Shown here piece after piece: positions 7,964 through 15,886 of a stretch of DNA of 64,000 nt. Position 1 is the stretch's first letter. Every line of letters begins with the position of its first letter. This DNA is from JAGOFO01 sp964522105 (lineage in GTDB: Bacteria > Myxococcota_A > UBA9042 > DTJE01): NCBI GenBank assembly GCA_964522105.1, contig CAZFVA010000001.1, positions 157,889 to 221,888 on the forward strand. Direction: 5' to 3'. The position numbers and the translations under genes were made by a program. The notes below the pieces were generated by a model that saw only the letters and a list, made by a program, of their open reading frames with translations, made no database searches and was not told the origin of the DNA.

Positions 7964-10900
7964 TTGAGTGAGTACGTCGAATTACGCGCGGCCAGTGCGT
8001 TTTCATTTCTTCAGGCGGCGTCGCTTCCTGAAGACATGGCGCAGACTGCGGCAGATATCGGTCTGGGTTGCATGGCCATGGCCGACACCGACGGGGTGTA
8101 CGGCATCCCTCGTTTCGTTAAGACATGCCGGACGACCGGGGTGCGCCCTCTGTGCGGCGCAAGGATCACGACTGACCTGAATTCACTTGGACTGGCGGGA
8201 CCGGCTCGACAGGCATCCATGCTGCTTCTGTGCCGGACAACCGAAGGCTGGCAGAACCTGTGCGAATTGATAACTACGGCACGCGCCGGACGTGAAAAAG
8301 ACGAATCTGTCGCTGATGCGGCGATGCTTGAACGCCTGTCCGGTGGACTTGTCTGCATCGGGGGCGGCATGGACGGGCCTGTCCTGCAGGCTGCCACGGC
8401 ATCAGGTAAGAAAGCCGGGGCCGCGATGGCTTCCCGACTGGTCGGCATGTTCGGCAAAGACAACTTTTTCCTGGACTTGCAACGGCACGGCGACCCGGCA
8501 GAAGAACGGGCGAACAGGTTTCTGATGGGACTGTCAGAAACGCTTGGTACCGAGACTGTCGCCACCAACGACGTCAGGTACGCGACGGCCGACCGCAGCC
8601 GCATCCTTGATGTGCTGCTTTCAATCAGAAACCACACTGTTCTTGATGAAACGGGACGTGTACTGCCAAAAAACCATCGAAGATTCATCAAACGACCGGA
8701 TGAAATGGCCCGCCTTTTCGGGGACATGCCAGGCATCGTTGAACGAACCGCCCGACTGGCACGGTCCCTGACGTTTGACCTGCGCGAAACTGGATACCGC
8801 TTCCCGGAATACCCGGTGGACCCCGGTGAAACCGACATGGGACGCCTTACCGAGCTGGTCCGGCAGGGCGTCAGGCGGCGCTATCCGATTATCACGCCAG
8901 CCGTGACCTGCCAGATTGAACATGAACTGAAAATCATCGCAAAACTGAACCTTGCCGGGTACTTCCTGCTGGTTGATGACATCGTTAAATTCTGCAATGA
9001 AAACGGGGTACTGGCTCAGGGGCGCGGGTCGGCTGCAAATTCTGCCGTCTGCTATTCGCTGGGAATCACGGCAGTTGACCCGATCTCGATGGGTCTGCTT
9101 TTTGAACGTTTCCTGTCGGAAGAACGCGGCGAGTGGCCCGACATCGACCTTGACCTTCCGTCCGGCGAAGACCGCGAAAGTGTCATCCAGCACGTTTACA
9201 ACAAATATGGCCGCCAGTACGTCGGCATGACGGCTGCGGTCATAACATTTCAGGGACGAAACGCGGTGCGCGAGGCCGGGCAGGCCCTGGGACTGGACAA
9301 GGACCGGATCGCGCGACTGTCCAGACTTATCCGCCACTACGACTTTAACGATGACGACGACACGTTCACGGTCAGGTTGAAGGAAGCCGGCCTTGACCCA
9401 TCGGACACCCGCGTGTCGCACTTCATCGACATGTGGCACGACATTCAGCACCTGCCTCGCCACATCGGGCAGCACAACGGCGGCCTTGTGATTTCCGGGA
9501 CCAGACTGGACCGCGTCGTACCGATTGAACCTGCCAGGATGGCGGGCCGCACCGTCATCCAGTGGGACAAGGACGACATCGCGGACATGCAGATTATCAA
9601 GGTCGACCTGCTTGGGCTGGGCATGCTGGCGGCCATCAAGGACACAATCGAACTGGTGGAACGCCATGAAGGCGTCAAAGTTGACCTGGCCCACCTGCCG
9701 CAGAACGACCGGCCGTTGTATGACATGCTGTGCCGGGCAGACACGGTCGGCGTGTTCCAGATCGAGTCACGGGCCCAGATGGCGACTCTGCCACGAATGA
9801 AGCCGTCATGTTTTTATGACCTTGTGGTCGAAGTCGCGATCATCAGGCCGGGACCGATTGTGGGAAAGATGGTTCACCCATTTCTGGAGCGGCGCGCCGG
9901 TCGTCAGAAAGTCACATACGCGGCGCCGTGCCTGGAGCCGATCCTGAAACGCACCCTTGGCATCCCGCTGTTTCAGGAACAGTTGATGCGCATGGCGATG
10001 GTGGCGGCCGGGTTTTCAGGCGGCGAGGCAGAAGAGCTGCGGCGCGCGATGGGATCGCGACGCTCACGACTGAAGATGCAACGACTTGTGGCGCGGCTTC
10101 ATGAAGGTATGGCGGCAAACGGGATCGGTCAGGACGCCCGCGACCAGATAGTCCAGTCAATCGTGTCATTCGCGCTTTACGGTTTCCCGGAAAGCCACGC
10201 CGCGTCGTTTGCGCTGATCGCTTACGCAAGCGCATGGCTGAAGATGTACCACCACGCGGCGTTCACGACGGCCATCCTGAACCGCTGGCCGATGGGCTTT
10301 TATTCACCGGCTACGCTTATCCAGGACGCGGTCCGCCACGGCGTGACCGTCCTGCCTGTCGATGTGAACCGGTCGGACTGGGTTTGTACGCTGGAAGTGG
10401 ACGGGTCGGATGTCATGACGACCAACACAGCAAACCATCAACCGGTCTTCCCCGCAAACTGTCCACCCGGAAAGCTGGCCATCAGACTTGGCCTGAAATA
10501 CATCAAAGGCCTGTCGTCAGCTTCAGGTGCGGCAATCGTTGCCCAAAGACAACTGCGCGGCCCTTACGACGGCGTCATATCTGTCGGCGAACGCGCCGGC
10601 ATCCCCCGGGACGAACTGATGTTGATATCCGAGGCCGGTGCGATGCGGTCAGGCGCGGCTGATGACACCAGACGCAACGCGATGTGGCAGGCGATGGCGT
10701 TCGACGCCGATGCAAAACTGCTTCACGGTGCCGGGAAGACAGAAGGCGATTATGATTGCCAGGATTCAGATAATTTCGACGATTCTGAAGACCTTTGCCA
10801 GGCCGACATATCCGCCGACCAACCCGGAATCTCAACCAACCGGCGCAAAAGCCCGGCCAGCGACGCCAGACTCTGGCAGACAACCCCGTTCGAAGACATG

Positions 10901-11293
10901 CGTGCAGACTTCAGGACGACCGGGCTGACGACCGGCCCGCACCCGGTCTCTTTCATCCGCAGACAGCTTGATGCAAAAGGCGTGCTTCGCGCTTCAGACC
11001 TGGCCAGCGTACCGAACGGCAACCGCGCCGCAGTCGCCGGAGTCGTAATAGTCCGCCAGCGCCCGCCGACCGCAAAAGGCTTCTACTTTGCAACCCTGGA
11101 AGACGAAACGGGACATGCCGCCGTGACCGTCCGCTCGGACCTGTTCGGCCCCAACCGCACACTGCTTTCAACCAATCCTTTCCTGCTGTTTGAAGGTGTC
11201 GTGCAGAACCGCGACGGGGTCGTCAGCATCCTTGCCGACCGCTTCTTCGCCCTGCCCCGCCTGATTGAAACGAAAGGCCGGAACTTTCATTAA
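7964..11293 (+). CDS. dnaE2: DnaE2 error-prone C-family DNA polymerase
   Basis: This 1109-residue alpha-subunit homologue fits DnaE2 in length and context. The N-terminal PHP domain begins YVELRAASAFSFLQAAS, so the His-rich metal ligands seen in proofreading PHP domains are largely lost. The polymerase palm has PDIDLDLP at about residues 392-399 and the third catalytic acid in IKVDLLGLGML near 545. A helix-hairpin-helix region precedes the C-terminal OB fold (AVAGVVIVRQRP...FATLEDETG). A TTG start is required to keep the conserved N-terminus; no better start is visible. It is the catalytic subunit of the SOS-induced translesion mutasome with ImuA and ImuB and is last in that operon. Confidence 0.92.
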   Translation: MSEYVELRAASAFSFLQAASLPEDMAQTAADIGLGCMAMADTDGVYGIPRFVKTCRTTGVRPLCGARITTDLNSLGLAGPARQASMLLLCRTTEGWQNLCELITTARAGREKDESVADAAMLERLSGGLVCIGGGMDGPVLQAATASGKKAGAAMASRLVGMFGKDNFFLDLQRHGDPAEERANRFLMGLSETLGTETVATNDVRYATADRSRILDVLLSIRNHTVLDETGRVLPKNHRRFIKRPDEMARLFGDMPGIVERTARLARSLTFDLRETGYRFPEYPVDPGETDMGRLTELVRQGVRRRYPIITPAVTCQIEHELKIIAKLNLAGYFLLVDDIVKFCNENGVLAQGRGSAANSAVCYSLGITAVDPISMGLLFERFLSEERGEWPDIDLDLPSGEDRESVIQHVYNKYGRQYVGMTAAVITFQGRNAVREAGQALGLDKDRIARLSRLIRHYDFNDDDDTFTVRLKEAGLDPSDTRVSHFIDMWHDIQHLPRHIGQHNGGLVISGTRLDRVVPIEPARMAGRTVIQWDKDDIADMQIIKVDLLGLGMLAAIKDTIELVERHEGVKVDLAHLPQNDRPLYDMLCRADTVGVFQIESRAQMATLPRMKPSCFYDLVVEVAIIRPGPIVGKMVHPFLERRAGRQKVTYAAPCLEPILKRTLGIPLFQEQLMRMAMVAAGFSGGEAEELRRAMGSRRSRLKMQRLVARLHEGMAANGIGQDARDQIVQSIVSFALYGFPESHAASFALIAYASAWLKMYHHAAFTTAILNRWPMGFYSPATLIQDAVRHGVTVLPVDVNRSDWVCTLEVDGSDVMTTNTANHQPVFPANCPPGKLAIRLGLKYIKGLSSASGAAIVAQRQLRGPYDGVISVGERAGIPRDELMLISEAGAMRSGAADDTRRNAMWQAMAFDADAKLLHGAGKTEGDYDCQDSDNFDDSEDLCQADISADQPGISTNRRKSPASDARLWQTTPFEDMRADFRTTGLTTGPHPVSFIRRQLDAKGVLRASDLASVPNGNRAAVAGVVIVRQRPPTAKGFYFATLEDETGHAAVTVRSDLFGPNRTLLSTNPFLLFEGVVQNRDGVVSILADRFFALPRLIETKGRNFH

Positions 11294-11399
11294 TTCTGTC
11301 ATCACGCCCCTGACAATCCATTGGCGTCACCCCGCAACGCCACCAAAGACCACGCGAAAGTACACCGACTACAGGCGTTCGCCAGAACTGACGGACAGG

Positions 11400-11428
11400 T
11401 TGACAACCGCTACCTTGTGAGGTAACAT
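11400..11428 (+). promoter_or_regulatory. Putative sigma-70 promoter of the DUF4160/HTH pair
   Basis: A perfect TTGACA is followed after exactly 17 bases by TAACAT. The ATG of the first gene begins only 4 bases after the -10 box, so the transcript would start at or within the start codon. The mRNA would then be leaderless, unless the first gene uses another start or promoter. The 138 bases between dnaE2 and this unit hold nothing else recognisable. Confidence 0.5.
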
Positions 11429-11431
11429 TTC

Positions 11432-11626
11432 ATGGGCAGGGTGAAACGAGGTGGCTTCGTCTTCCTTACGTGGATTGGCGACCATCAACCCAGACACGTT
11501 CACATTATCAAAGACGGCAGAATGATCTTGAAATGGGATCTGGACAACGAAAGGATTATGGAAGGCGAAGTCAATCAGAAGGCCTTACGCGTGCTTGACG
11601 ACCTTCGGACGGAGGGATTGATATGA
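11432..11626 (+). CDS. DUF4160 protein, putative toxin-like partner
   Basis: This 64-residue protein matches DUF4160. It has a short beta-rich N-terminus, the signature GDHQPRHVHI at residues 16-25 (usual form: xxEPPHVHV), and a C-terminal ...EVNQKALRVLDDL helix. DUF4160 genes are nearly always followed by a DUF2442/HTH-type gene and are suspected toxin-antitoxin pairs, although the activity is not established. The stop overlaps the ATG of the next gene (ATGA). A GAGG sequence 11 bases upstream could be the ribosome binding site, but it overlaps the predicted promoter. Confidence 0.8.
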   Translation: MGRVKRGGFVFLTWIGDHQPRHVHIIKDGRMILKWDLDNERIMEGEVNQKALRVLDDLRTEGLI

Positions 11627-12090
11627 AAGTAACTTCAGTCAAAGCAAACAACAGGCGCAGGTGTTTTGAAATCGAGGCTTCTGAAAAGGTCTGGACGTTT
11701 CCGTTCGTCAAGTGTGAGCCACCGCCGACACCAGAGAACCCAATAACAAACGTCTATGTTGATCCCGAAATCGGTAACGAAGGTTTCGTATATATATTGA
11801 AGTCCGGTGCTGAAGGCACAGTGCACATCGAACAGGCGCTGGACTACAACTGCGACCCGGCGTACGTGCGCAATATGCTGGTCTACAAATTGACAGTCGA
11901 AGCGCAGAAACAGATGGCTAAATCGGGCATCAGTCACCGCGAAGTCATCCGGCGGCTGGAGACTTCCGCCACCCAGCTCTACCGCCTGCTTGACCAGACC
12001 AACTATTCAAAATCAGTTGACCAGATGCTGCTTCTGCTTAACGTCCTGGGTTGCGATGTCCGGTTCGAAGTGCTGCCCAGATCGGCGTAA
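11623..12090 (+). CDS. DUF2442-like protein with C-terminal helix-turn-helix, putative antitoxin/regulator
   Basis: The 155-residue protein has two parts. Residues 1-80 form a beta-rich DUF2442-like domain with the conserved stretch VDPEIGNEGFVYIL. Residues about 95-150 form an XRE-like helix-turn-helix (GISHREVIRRLETSATQLYRLLD, then SVDQMLLLLNVLG), resembling the HigA-type antitoxin fold. Overlap with the DUF4160 gene indicates translational coupling. By analogy to toxin-antitoxin operons, this protein may bind both its partner and the operon promoter. That role is inferred from architecture and gene order. A regulatory pair without toxicity is equally possible. Confidence 0.75.
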   Translation: MKVTSVKANNRRRCFEIEASEKVWTFPFVKCEPPPTPENPITNVYVDPEIGNEGFVYILKSGAEGTVHIEQALDYNCDPAYVRNMLVYKLTVEAQKQMAKSGISHREVIRRLETSATQLYRLLDQTNYSKSVDQMLLLLNVLGCDVRFEVLPRSA

Positions 12091-12260
12091 CACGGAAAGG
12101 CCCGACGAACTTTCCATACCTTTTCAATACCTTTTCCGACAACTTTTTCTTTGCGGGACACCTCGTACCGGCCAGTTTTTTGTCATTACGCCCCCGACAA
12201 ATCAAAGGTCGTACTCCCCTTACCTTCCTACCCCAGAAATCAAATTCCCGTAACGGACAC

Positions 12261-12290
12261 TGGAAACAAAACCCCCGGGACGTATATAAT
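12261..12290 (+). promoter_or_regulatory. Putative greA promoter
   Basis: A consensus TATAAT (12285-12290) lies 30 bases before the greA ATG. The best upstream hexamer at an 18-base spacing is TGGAAA, a poor -35. The rest of the 230-base gap after the DUF2442-like gene is pyrimidine-rich on the plus strand and shows no gene or strong hairpin. Confidence 0.45.
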
Positions 12291-12320
12291 CGCCAGTCTG
12301 ACTGTTCGGGAGTACTGACC

Positions 12321-12800
12321 ATGGACGATTCACGAGTGCCGCTGACGCCGGTCGGGTTCAAGAAGCTGCAGGAAGACCTGGTACGCTGGAAAGAAGAGAT
12401 GCCACATATCATCAAGGCCATCGGGGAAGCCCGTGACCATGGTGACCTGTCGGAAAACGCCGAATATCATTCAGCCCGCGAACGCCAGGGCTTGATTGAC
12501 GCCAACATCAAACATCTTGAAAGCATCCTTACGAGGGCCGACGTGATCGACCCGAAGAAGTTCGCCGGGGACAAAAAGATTCGGTTCGGGGCGACCGTGA
12601 CCATATTTGACGAGGACCACGACGAAGAGATTGTTTATAAACTGGTAGGCGACCCGGAAGCCGACATCGACAAGAAGCTTATCTCGGTAATGGCCCCGCT
12701 TGGACGGGCACTAATCGGCAAGGAAGAAGGCGACGACGTCAAGTTCAAGACTCCGCGTGGCGAACGCCGCATGTCCATTGTAAATGTTGAATATTGCTGA
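12321..12800 (+). CDS. greA: Transcription elongation factor GreA
   Basis: This 159-residue protein has the expected two-domain GreA layout. The N-terminal coiled coil contains the tip acidic motif in DHGDLSENAEYHSARERQ (residues about 39-56). The C-terminal FKBP-like domain contains VTIFDEDHDEE and ends with SPLGRALIGK-like APLGRALIGKEEGD. GreA stimulates transcript cleavage by backtracked RNA polymerase. The ATG was chosen because family proteins start here and GGGAG precedes it by 9 bases; an open frame continues upstream without conservation. The stop TGA overlaps the tsaE ATG (TGATG), so the two are coupled. Confidence 0.93.
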   Translation: MDDSRVPLTPVGFKKLQEDLVRWKEEMPHIIKAIGEARDHGDLSENAEYHSARERQGLIDANIKHLESILTRADVIDPKKFAGDKKIRFGATVTIFDEDHDEEIVYKLVGDPEADIDKKLISVMAPLGRALIGKEEGDDVKFKTPRGERRMSIVNVEYC

Positions 12801-13521
12801 TGAATAGACCAGTTTCCCAACCAGCCGCTGACCATCCGGTCGGACAGAAGTCTGTGACCCGGATTCTGCGTCAGTACCGGACGACGACCGAAGCCGAAAC
12901 TGAAGCGGTCGCAGCCGAACTTCTTTTGCGGGCCGAACCGGGCGAAGTGTTTGGACTTACTGGTGAGCTCGGTGCGGGGAAAACCGTCTTCGTCCGCGGG
13001 GCAGTCCGCGCACTTGGCGGCGACAGCGACCAGGTGCACTCGCCGACTTTCACGATCATGAACGTCTATGCCGCCAGAATTCCGGTTCATCACTTCGACC
13101 TGTACAGAATTGAAGACGAAGCTGACCTGGAATCTATCGGTTTTCTGGAATTCGCCGGGACAAACGCCATCAGCCTGATAGAATGGGCCGACCGCATTCC
13201 GTATGTACTGAAGGAACTGGACTTCATGGTTCATATCAGCCTTGAAGAGGATCGGGAAACCAGATTGATAACTGTTTCAGTGGAAGACGTGACCGTTGAA
13301 GACGTGACCGTTGAAGACGTCGCTTGTGAAGACGCGGCCGTTGAAAACGNNNNNNNNNNNNNNNNNNNNNNNNNNNNNNNNNNNNNNNNNNNNNNNNNNN
13401 NNNNNNNNNNNNNNNNNNNNNNNNNNNNNNNNNNNNNNNNNNNNNNNNNGTTGAAGACGTGACCGTTGAAGACGTCGCTTGTGAAGACGCGGCCGTTGAA
13501 AACGCCGCCGTCCAGAACTGA
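12800..13521 (+). CDS. tsaE: TsaE, tRNA t6A biosynthesis ATPase, with repetitive acidic tail (interrupted by N gap)
   Basis: TsaE is the P-loop ATPase that supports the TsaB-TsaD complex in making N6-threonylcarbamoyladenosine of ANN-decoding tRNAs. The Walker A is GELGAGKT (residues about 53-60). Typical TsaE segments HSPTFTIMNVY, HFDLYRIEDEADLESIGF and ISLIEWADR follow. After the core, the frame enters a tail of repeated V-E-D-V-T units that the family lacks, and this tail contains a 100-N gap. The 55 bases before and after the gap are identical. Merging them yields 567 bases, a 188-residue protein ending VENAAVQN. The start overlaps the greA stop. Confidence 0.88.
13281..13349 (+). repeat. 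Short tandem repeat (15-base unit) coding the TsaE tail
   Basis: Units of the form GAAGACGTGACCGTT, encoding E-D-V-T-V, occur twice in succession, followed by diverged copies GAAGACGTCGCTTGT and GAAGACGCGGCCGTT. The reading frame is preserved because the unit is a multiple of three. Another copy of the same block follows the N gap. Confidence 0.7.
13350..13449. other. Assembly gap of 100 N inside tsaE
   Basis: Exactly 100 N separate two identical 55-base segments (13295-13349 and 13450-13504). This is what an assembler leaves when two contigs share a k-mer-length overlap that was scaffolded and not merged. The segment is itself built from a 15-base tandem unit, so the true copy number in the genome may differ from the merged length. 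Confidence 0.9.
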
Positions 13522-13566
13522 ACTTTCCAGGCCGGACCTGTTGCATTTTATCAAAGGGAAGGAAAA

Positions 13567-14298
13567 ATGGGTTTTTCAAACAACACGGTAAGTTACGTAT
13601 CGTACCGGGTCGTCGAGTCCAGTCTGTCAGGGGAAGAGCTTCGCCAGACGATTCTTGACGGTCTTTCAAGGGGCCGAATCAGCAAGATTGACGTTGATCT
13701 GGGAACTGACCGATCGACCGGATTCGCGCTGTACGACGACCCGCTCAGCACAGATTTCACGCACGAAGGCGTCTTCTTTGACCCGCTCGTGCTGTTTGCC
13801 TTCCGTGCGGACAAATTGACCGTGCCGGCCACGACGATGAAGCTTTACGTCCGCAGGCGGATTCGTGAACACCTTGATGCGACAAGACGCGACAAGATGC
13901 CCCGCGAAGAGCGCGAAGAGCTGACCGCCGCCGTGAAGCTGGACTTGCTGAAAAAGGCACTTCCTTCGATTTCAACGGCAGACGTGGTGTGGGAAATCAA
14001 CACCGGAAGAATTCGTTTTTATTCAACTTCCGCCATTCTTAACGAAGACTTCATGATCCGCTTCAACGAATATCTCGGCATCAAGATCCAGGCGATGAAC
14101 GCTGTCGGCATCCTTGAAAGCCACCTTGACGAACGTGACCTGCACGATGTCTGGCACCTTCTGCCGACCAGTTTCCTGCTGGGCGGAACGATCGAAGTCG
14201 GTTACCCCGGCAGCCAGAAACCAGACTTTGTGCCGTGTGCCGACGACGATGAAGATAACGCGGACGAAGGCGCGGAAACTGACGGAGGGGACGAATAA
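13567..14298 (+). CDS. rdgC: RdgC-like protein, N-terminal portion (split RdgC)
   Basis: This 243-residue protein resembles the N-terminal two thirds of RdgC, a ring-shaped DNA-binding protein that restrains RecA-dependent recombination. Recognisable parts are FDPLVLFAFRADKLTVP, the basic/acidic helix region MPREEREELTAAVKLDLLKKALP, and the strand VVWEINTGRIRFYSTS followed by a helix, which align with the LKDEVLHSLLPRAF and MMWIDTVNGLIMVD regions of E. coli RdgC. The C-terminal 25 residues are strongly acidic. The C-terminal RdgC segment is not in this frame but appears to be the next gene, whose ATG overlaps this stop (TAATG). The ribosome binding site is GGAAGGA. Confidence 0.7.
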   Translation: MGFSNNTVSYVSYRVVESSLSGEELRQTILDGLSRGRISKIDVDLGTDRSTGFALYDDPLSTDFTHEGVFFDPLVLFAFRADKLTVPATTMKLYVRRRIREHLDATRRDKMPREEREELTAAVKLDLLKKALPSISTADVVWEINTGRIRFYSTSAILNEDFMIRFNEYLGIKIQAMNAVGILESHLDERDLHDVWHLLPTSFLLGGTIEVGYPGSQKPDFVPCADDDEDNADEGAETDGGDE

Positions 14299-14828
14299 TG
14301 TCTGATATAACGATGTCCGACAAGCTGCGCAGGACGCAGTTTCTGGGCCGCGAATTCCTTACATGGCTGCTTTTCAGGTCGTTTCGCGATGGCGGAATGA
14401 TTAAGCTCGGCGACCGCACGATTGAAGTCTATTTCGAACGCGCCCTGACACTTGACGGCGAAAATCCGGCCCGCGAAATGGCCACGATCAAAGTAGATGA
14501 CCCGACCAGATCTGAAGAAGTCATGCTGTCCTTGAAGCTCGGCAAAAAGGTCAGCAAGGCCATGATCACCCTGGTCATCGATACTCACGAATTCACAACA
14601 AATATTGACTCTTCCACGCTCGCTCTGAAGTCGCTGAAACTGCCCGACGCGAAAGGCCTGGATATCTATGAAATCATGGAAGAAAAGGCGACATTTACAG
14701 ACACCGTTGAAGATGCAGTCCATCAATTGTTCGTTCAGTTTGTCAAAATGCGCATTGACGACGCAGAATGGTCACGCGAGGCCGAAGAAATTGCAGGCTG
14801 GATCGACACAGATGGCGTGCTTGGTTAG
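14298..14828 (+). CDS. Putative C-terminal half of a split RdgC
   Basis: The 176-residue product is translated from an ATG overlapping the preceding stop, with a GGAGGGG ribosome binding site. It opens with LGREFLTWLLFRSF. Its central segment (SEEVMLSLKLGKKVSKAMITLVID...STLALKSLKLPD) resembles the E. coli RdgC region [21 protein letters not shown]...GSLKRLKFCD in order and pattern. Together with the upstream protein this covers the whole RdgC fold in two polypeptides. The similarity is by eye and modest, so an independent partner protein is possible. A role in controlling RecA at replication forks would follow if the split-RdgC reading is right. Confidence 0.55.
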   Translation: MSDITMSDKLRRTQFLGREFLTWLLFRSFRDGGMIKLGDRTIEVYFERALTLDGENPAREMATIKVDDPTRSEEVMLSLKLGKKVSKAMITLVIDTHEFTTNIDSSTLALKSLKLPDAKGLDIYEIMEEKATFTDTVEDAVHQLFVQFVKMRIDDAEWSREAEEIAGWIDTDGVLG

Positions 14829-14875
14829 CGGTGTAAAAGTCCTGAAAATGGCAATGCCTGGAAAGTGACAGTGTA

Positions 14876-15862
14876 ATGAAGATTAAACGCAAACTGGTCA
14901 AGGCCGCTGAATTCCGGGACCTGGAATGGCTTGACCACGAGCCCCTGACTCTTGCCCAGCTTGAGGGACGCGTCGTACTGCTGCACTTCTGGGACTACAG
15001 CTACATCAGTTCACTGCGATCACTTGCTTACGTCAACGTCTGGCACGGGCGATACGCCGATAAAGGCCTGCAGGTCATTGCCATTCACGCTCCGCAGTTC
15101 GACTTCGGCAAAGATGAAAAGAATCTGCGTCGGGCAGTTGATTATCAGGGACTGCCCTTCCCTGTCGCCAATGACGTTAACCTTTCGACCTGGGACGCTT
15201 ACGCAAACCGCTTCTGGCCTGCCACATTCCTGATCGACAGGCAGGGTTTTCTGTCGGATTACCAGTTCGGTGAAGGCGGGTATGACGACATCGAGACGTC
15301 GCTGCAGGAGCTGCTGCGGGAAGACCGGCCTCGAATTGTACTTCCCAAGCTGATGGGTTTTCTGCGCGCCGATGATGCCGATGCCGTTCACAGGCCGATC
15401 AGCCCGTCCCTGTATTTTGGTTACAGACGCGCAAGGATCGGGAATGCCGGTGGTTTCACAGCCAATGCAATTGTGGACTTCCAACTGCCTGCAGGCCTGA
15501 CTCGCGACATACAGTATGTTGAAGGACGGTTCAGATGCCTGTCTGACAGCATGATATTTGCCGGTGGTCAGGACGGACGGGTCATCGTCGAATACGATTC
15601 GGGTGACGTGTACATGATTGTGGCGCCACCGGCCGATTCTGGCATCGGTGAAATTTTTGTCTATCAGGATGGCAAACCGGTCGGCGCAGACGGTGGACCC
15701 GACATCACGACGCGTTCAGACGGTTCTTCGGTGGCCACGATCGCCCACCCGGACGTGTTCCATCTAATCCACAACCACACGTGCACCAGACATCGCCTTG
15801 AACTGGTTATCAAAACTCCGGGAATCGAACTGTTCTGTATTGATTTCCTGAGATGTGAGTAA
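14876..15862 (+). CDS. DipZ-like thioredoxin-fold protein without active-site cysteines
   Basis: This 328-residue protein matches the soluble part of DipZ-type proteins: a thioredoxin/TlpA domain (residues about 1-155) followed by a beta-rich carbohydrate-binding-like domain (about 190-328). The hallmark segment reads FWDYSYISSLRSLAYV where DipZ-type enzymes have FWTYSCINCLRTLPYV, so both redox cysteines are replaced (Tyr and Ser). The cis-Pro loop W-P-A-T-F-L-I-D is kept. There is no signal peptide or membrane segment, so it is predicted cytoplasmic. It cannot act as a disulfide oxidoreductase by the usual mechanism; a binding or chaperone role is inferred. It follows the RdgC-like pair by 47 bases. 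Confidence 0.75.
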   Translation: MKIKRKLVKAAEFRDLEWLDHEPLTLAQLEGRVVLLHFWDYSYISSLRSLAYVNVWHGRYADKGLQVIAIHAPQFDFGKDEKNLRRAVDYQGLPFPVANDVNLSTWDAYANRFWPATFLIDRQGFLSDYQFGEGGYDDIETSLQELLREDRPRIVLPKLMGFLRADDADAVHRPISPSLYFGYRRARIGNAGGFTANAIVDFQLPAGLTRDIQYVEGRFRCLSDSMIFAGGQDGRVIVEYDSGDVYMIVAPPADSGIGEIFVYQDGKPVGADGGPDITTRSDGSSVATIAHPDVFHLIHNHTCTRHRLELVIKTPGIELFCIDFLRCE

Positions 15863-15886
15863 CGGTTAATCGACGACCTGAAATCT

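Noticed and set aside
8011..9694. Long minus-strand frames inside dnaE2
   Set aside because: Shadows of a highly conserved gene in a GC-rich sequence; no recognisable motifs or ribosome binding sites.
12051..12320. N-terminal extension of greA by 90 codons
   Set aside because: The extension contains the promoter region and no conserved residues; the family start and ribosome binding site fit 12321.
13350..13449. N gap as a possible insertion element in tsaE
   Set aside because: No inverted repeats or target-site duplication of transposon size; the flanks are an exact 55-base overlap.
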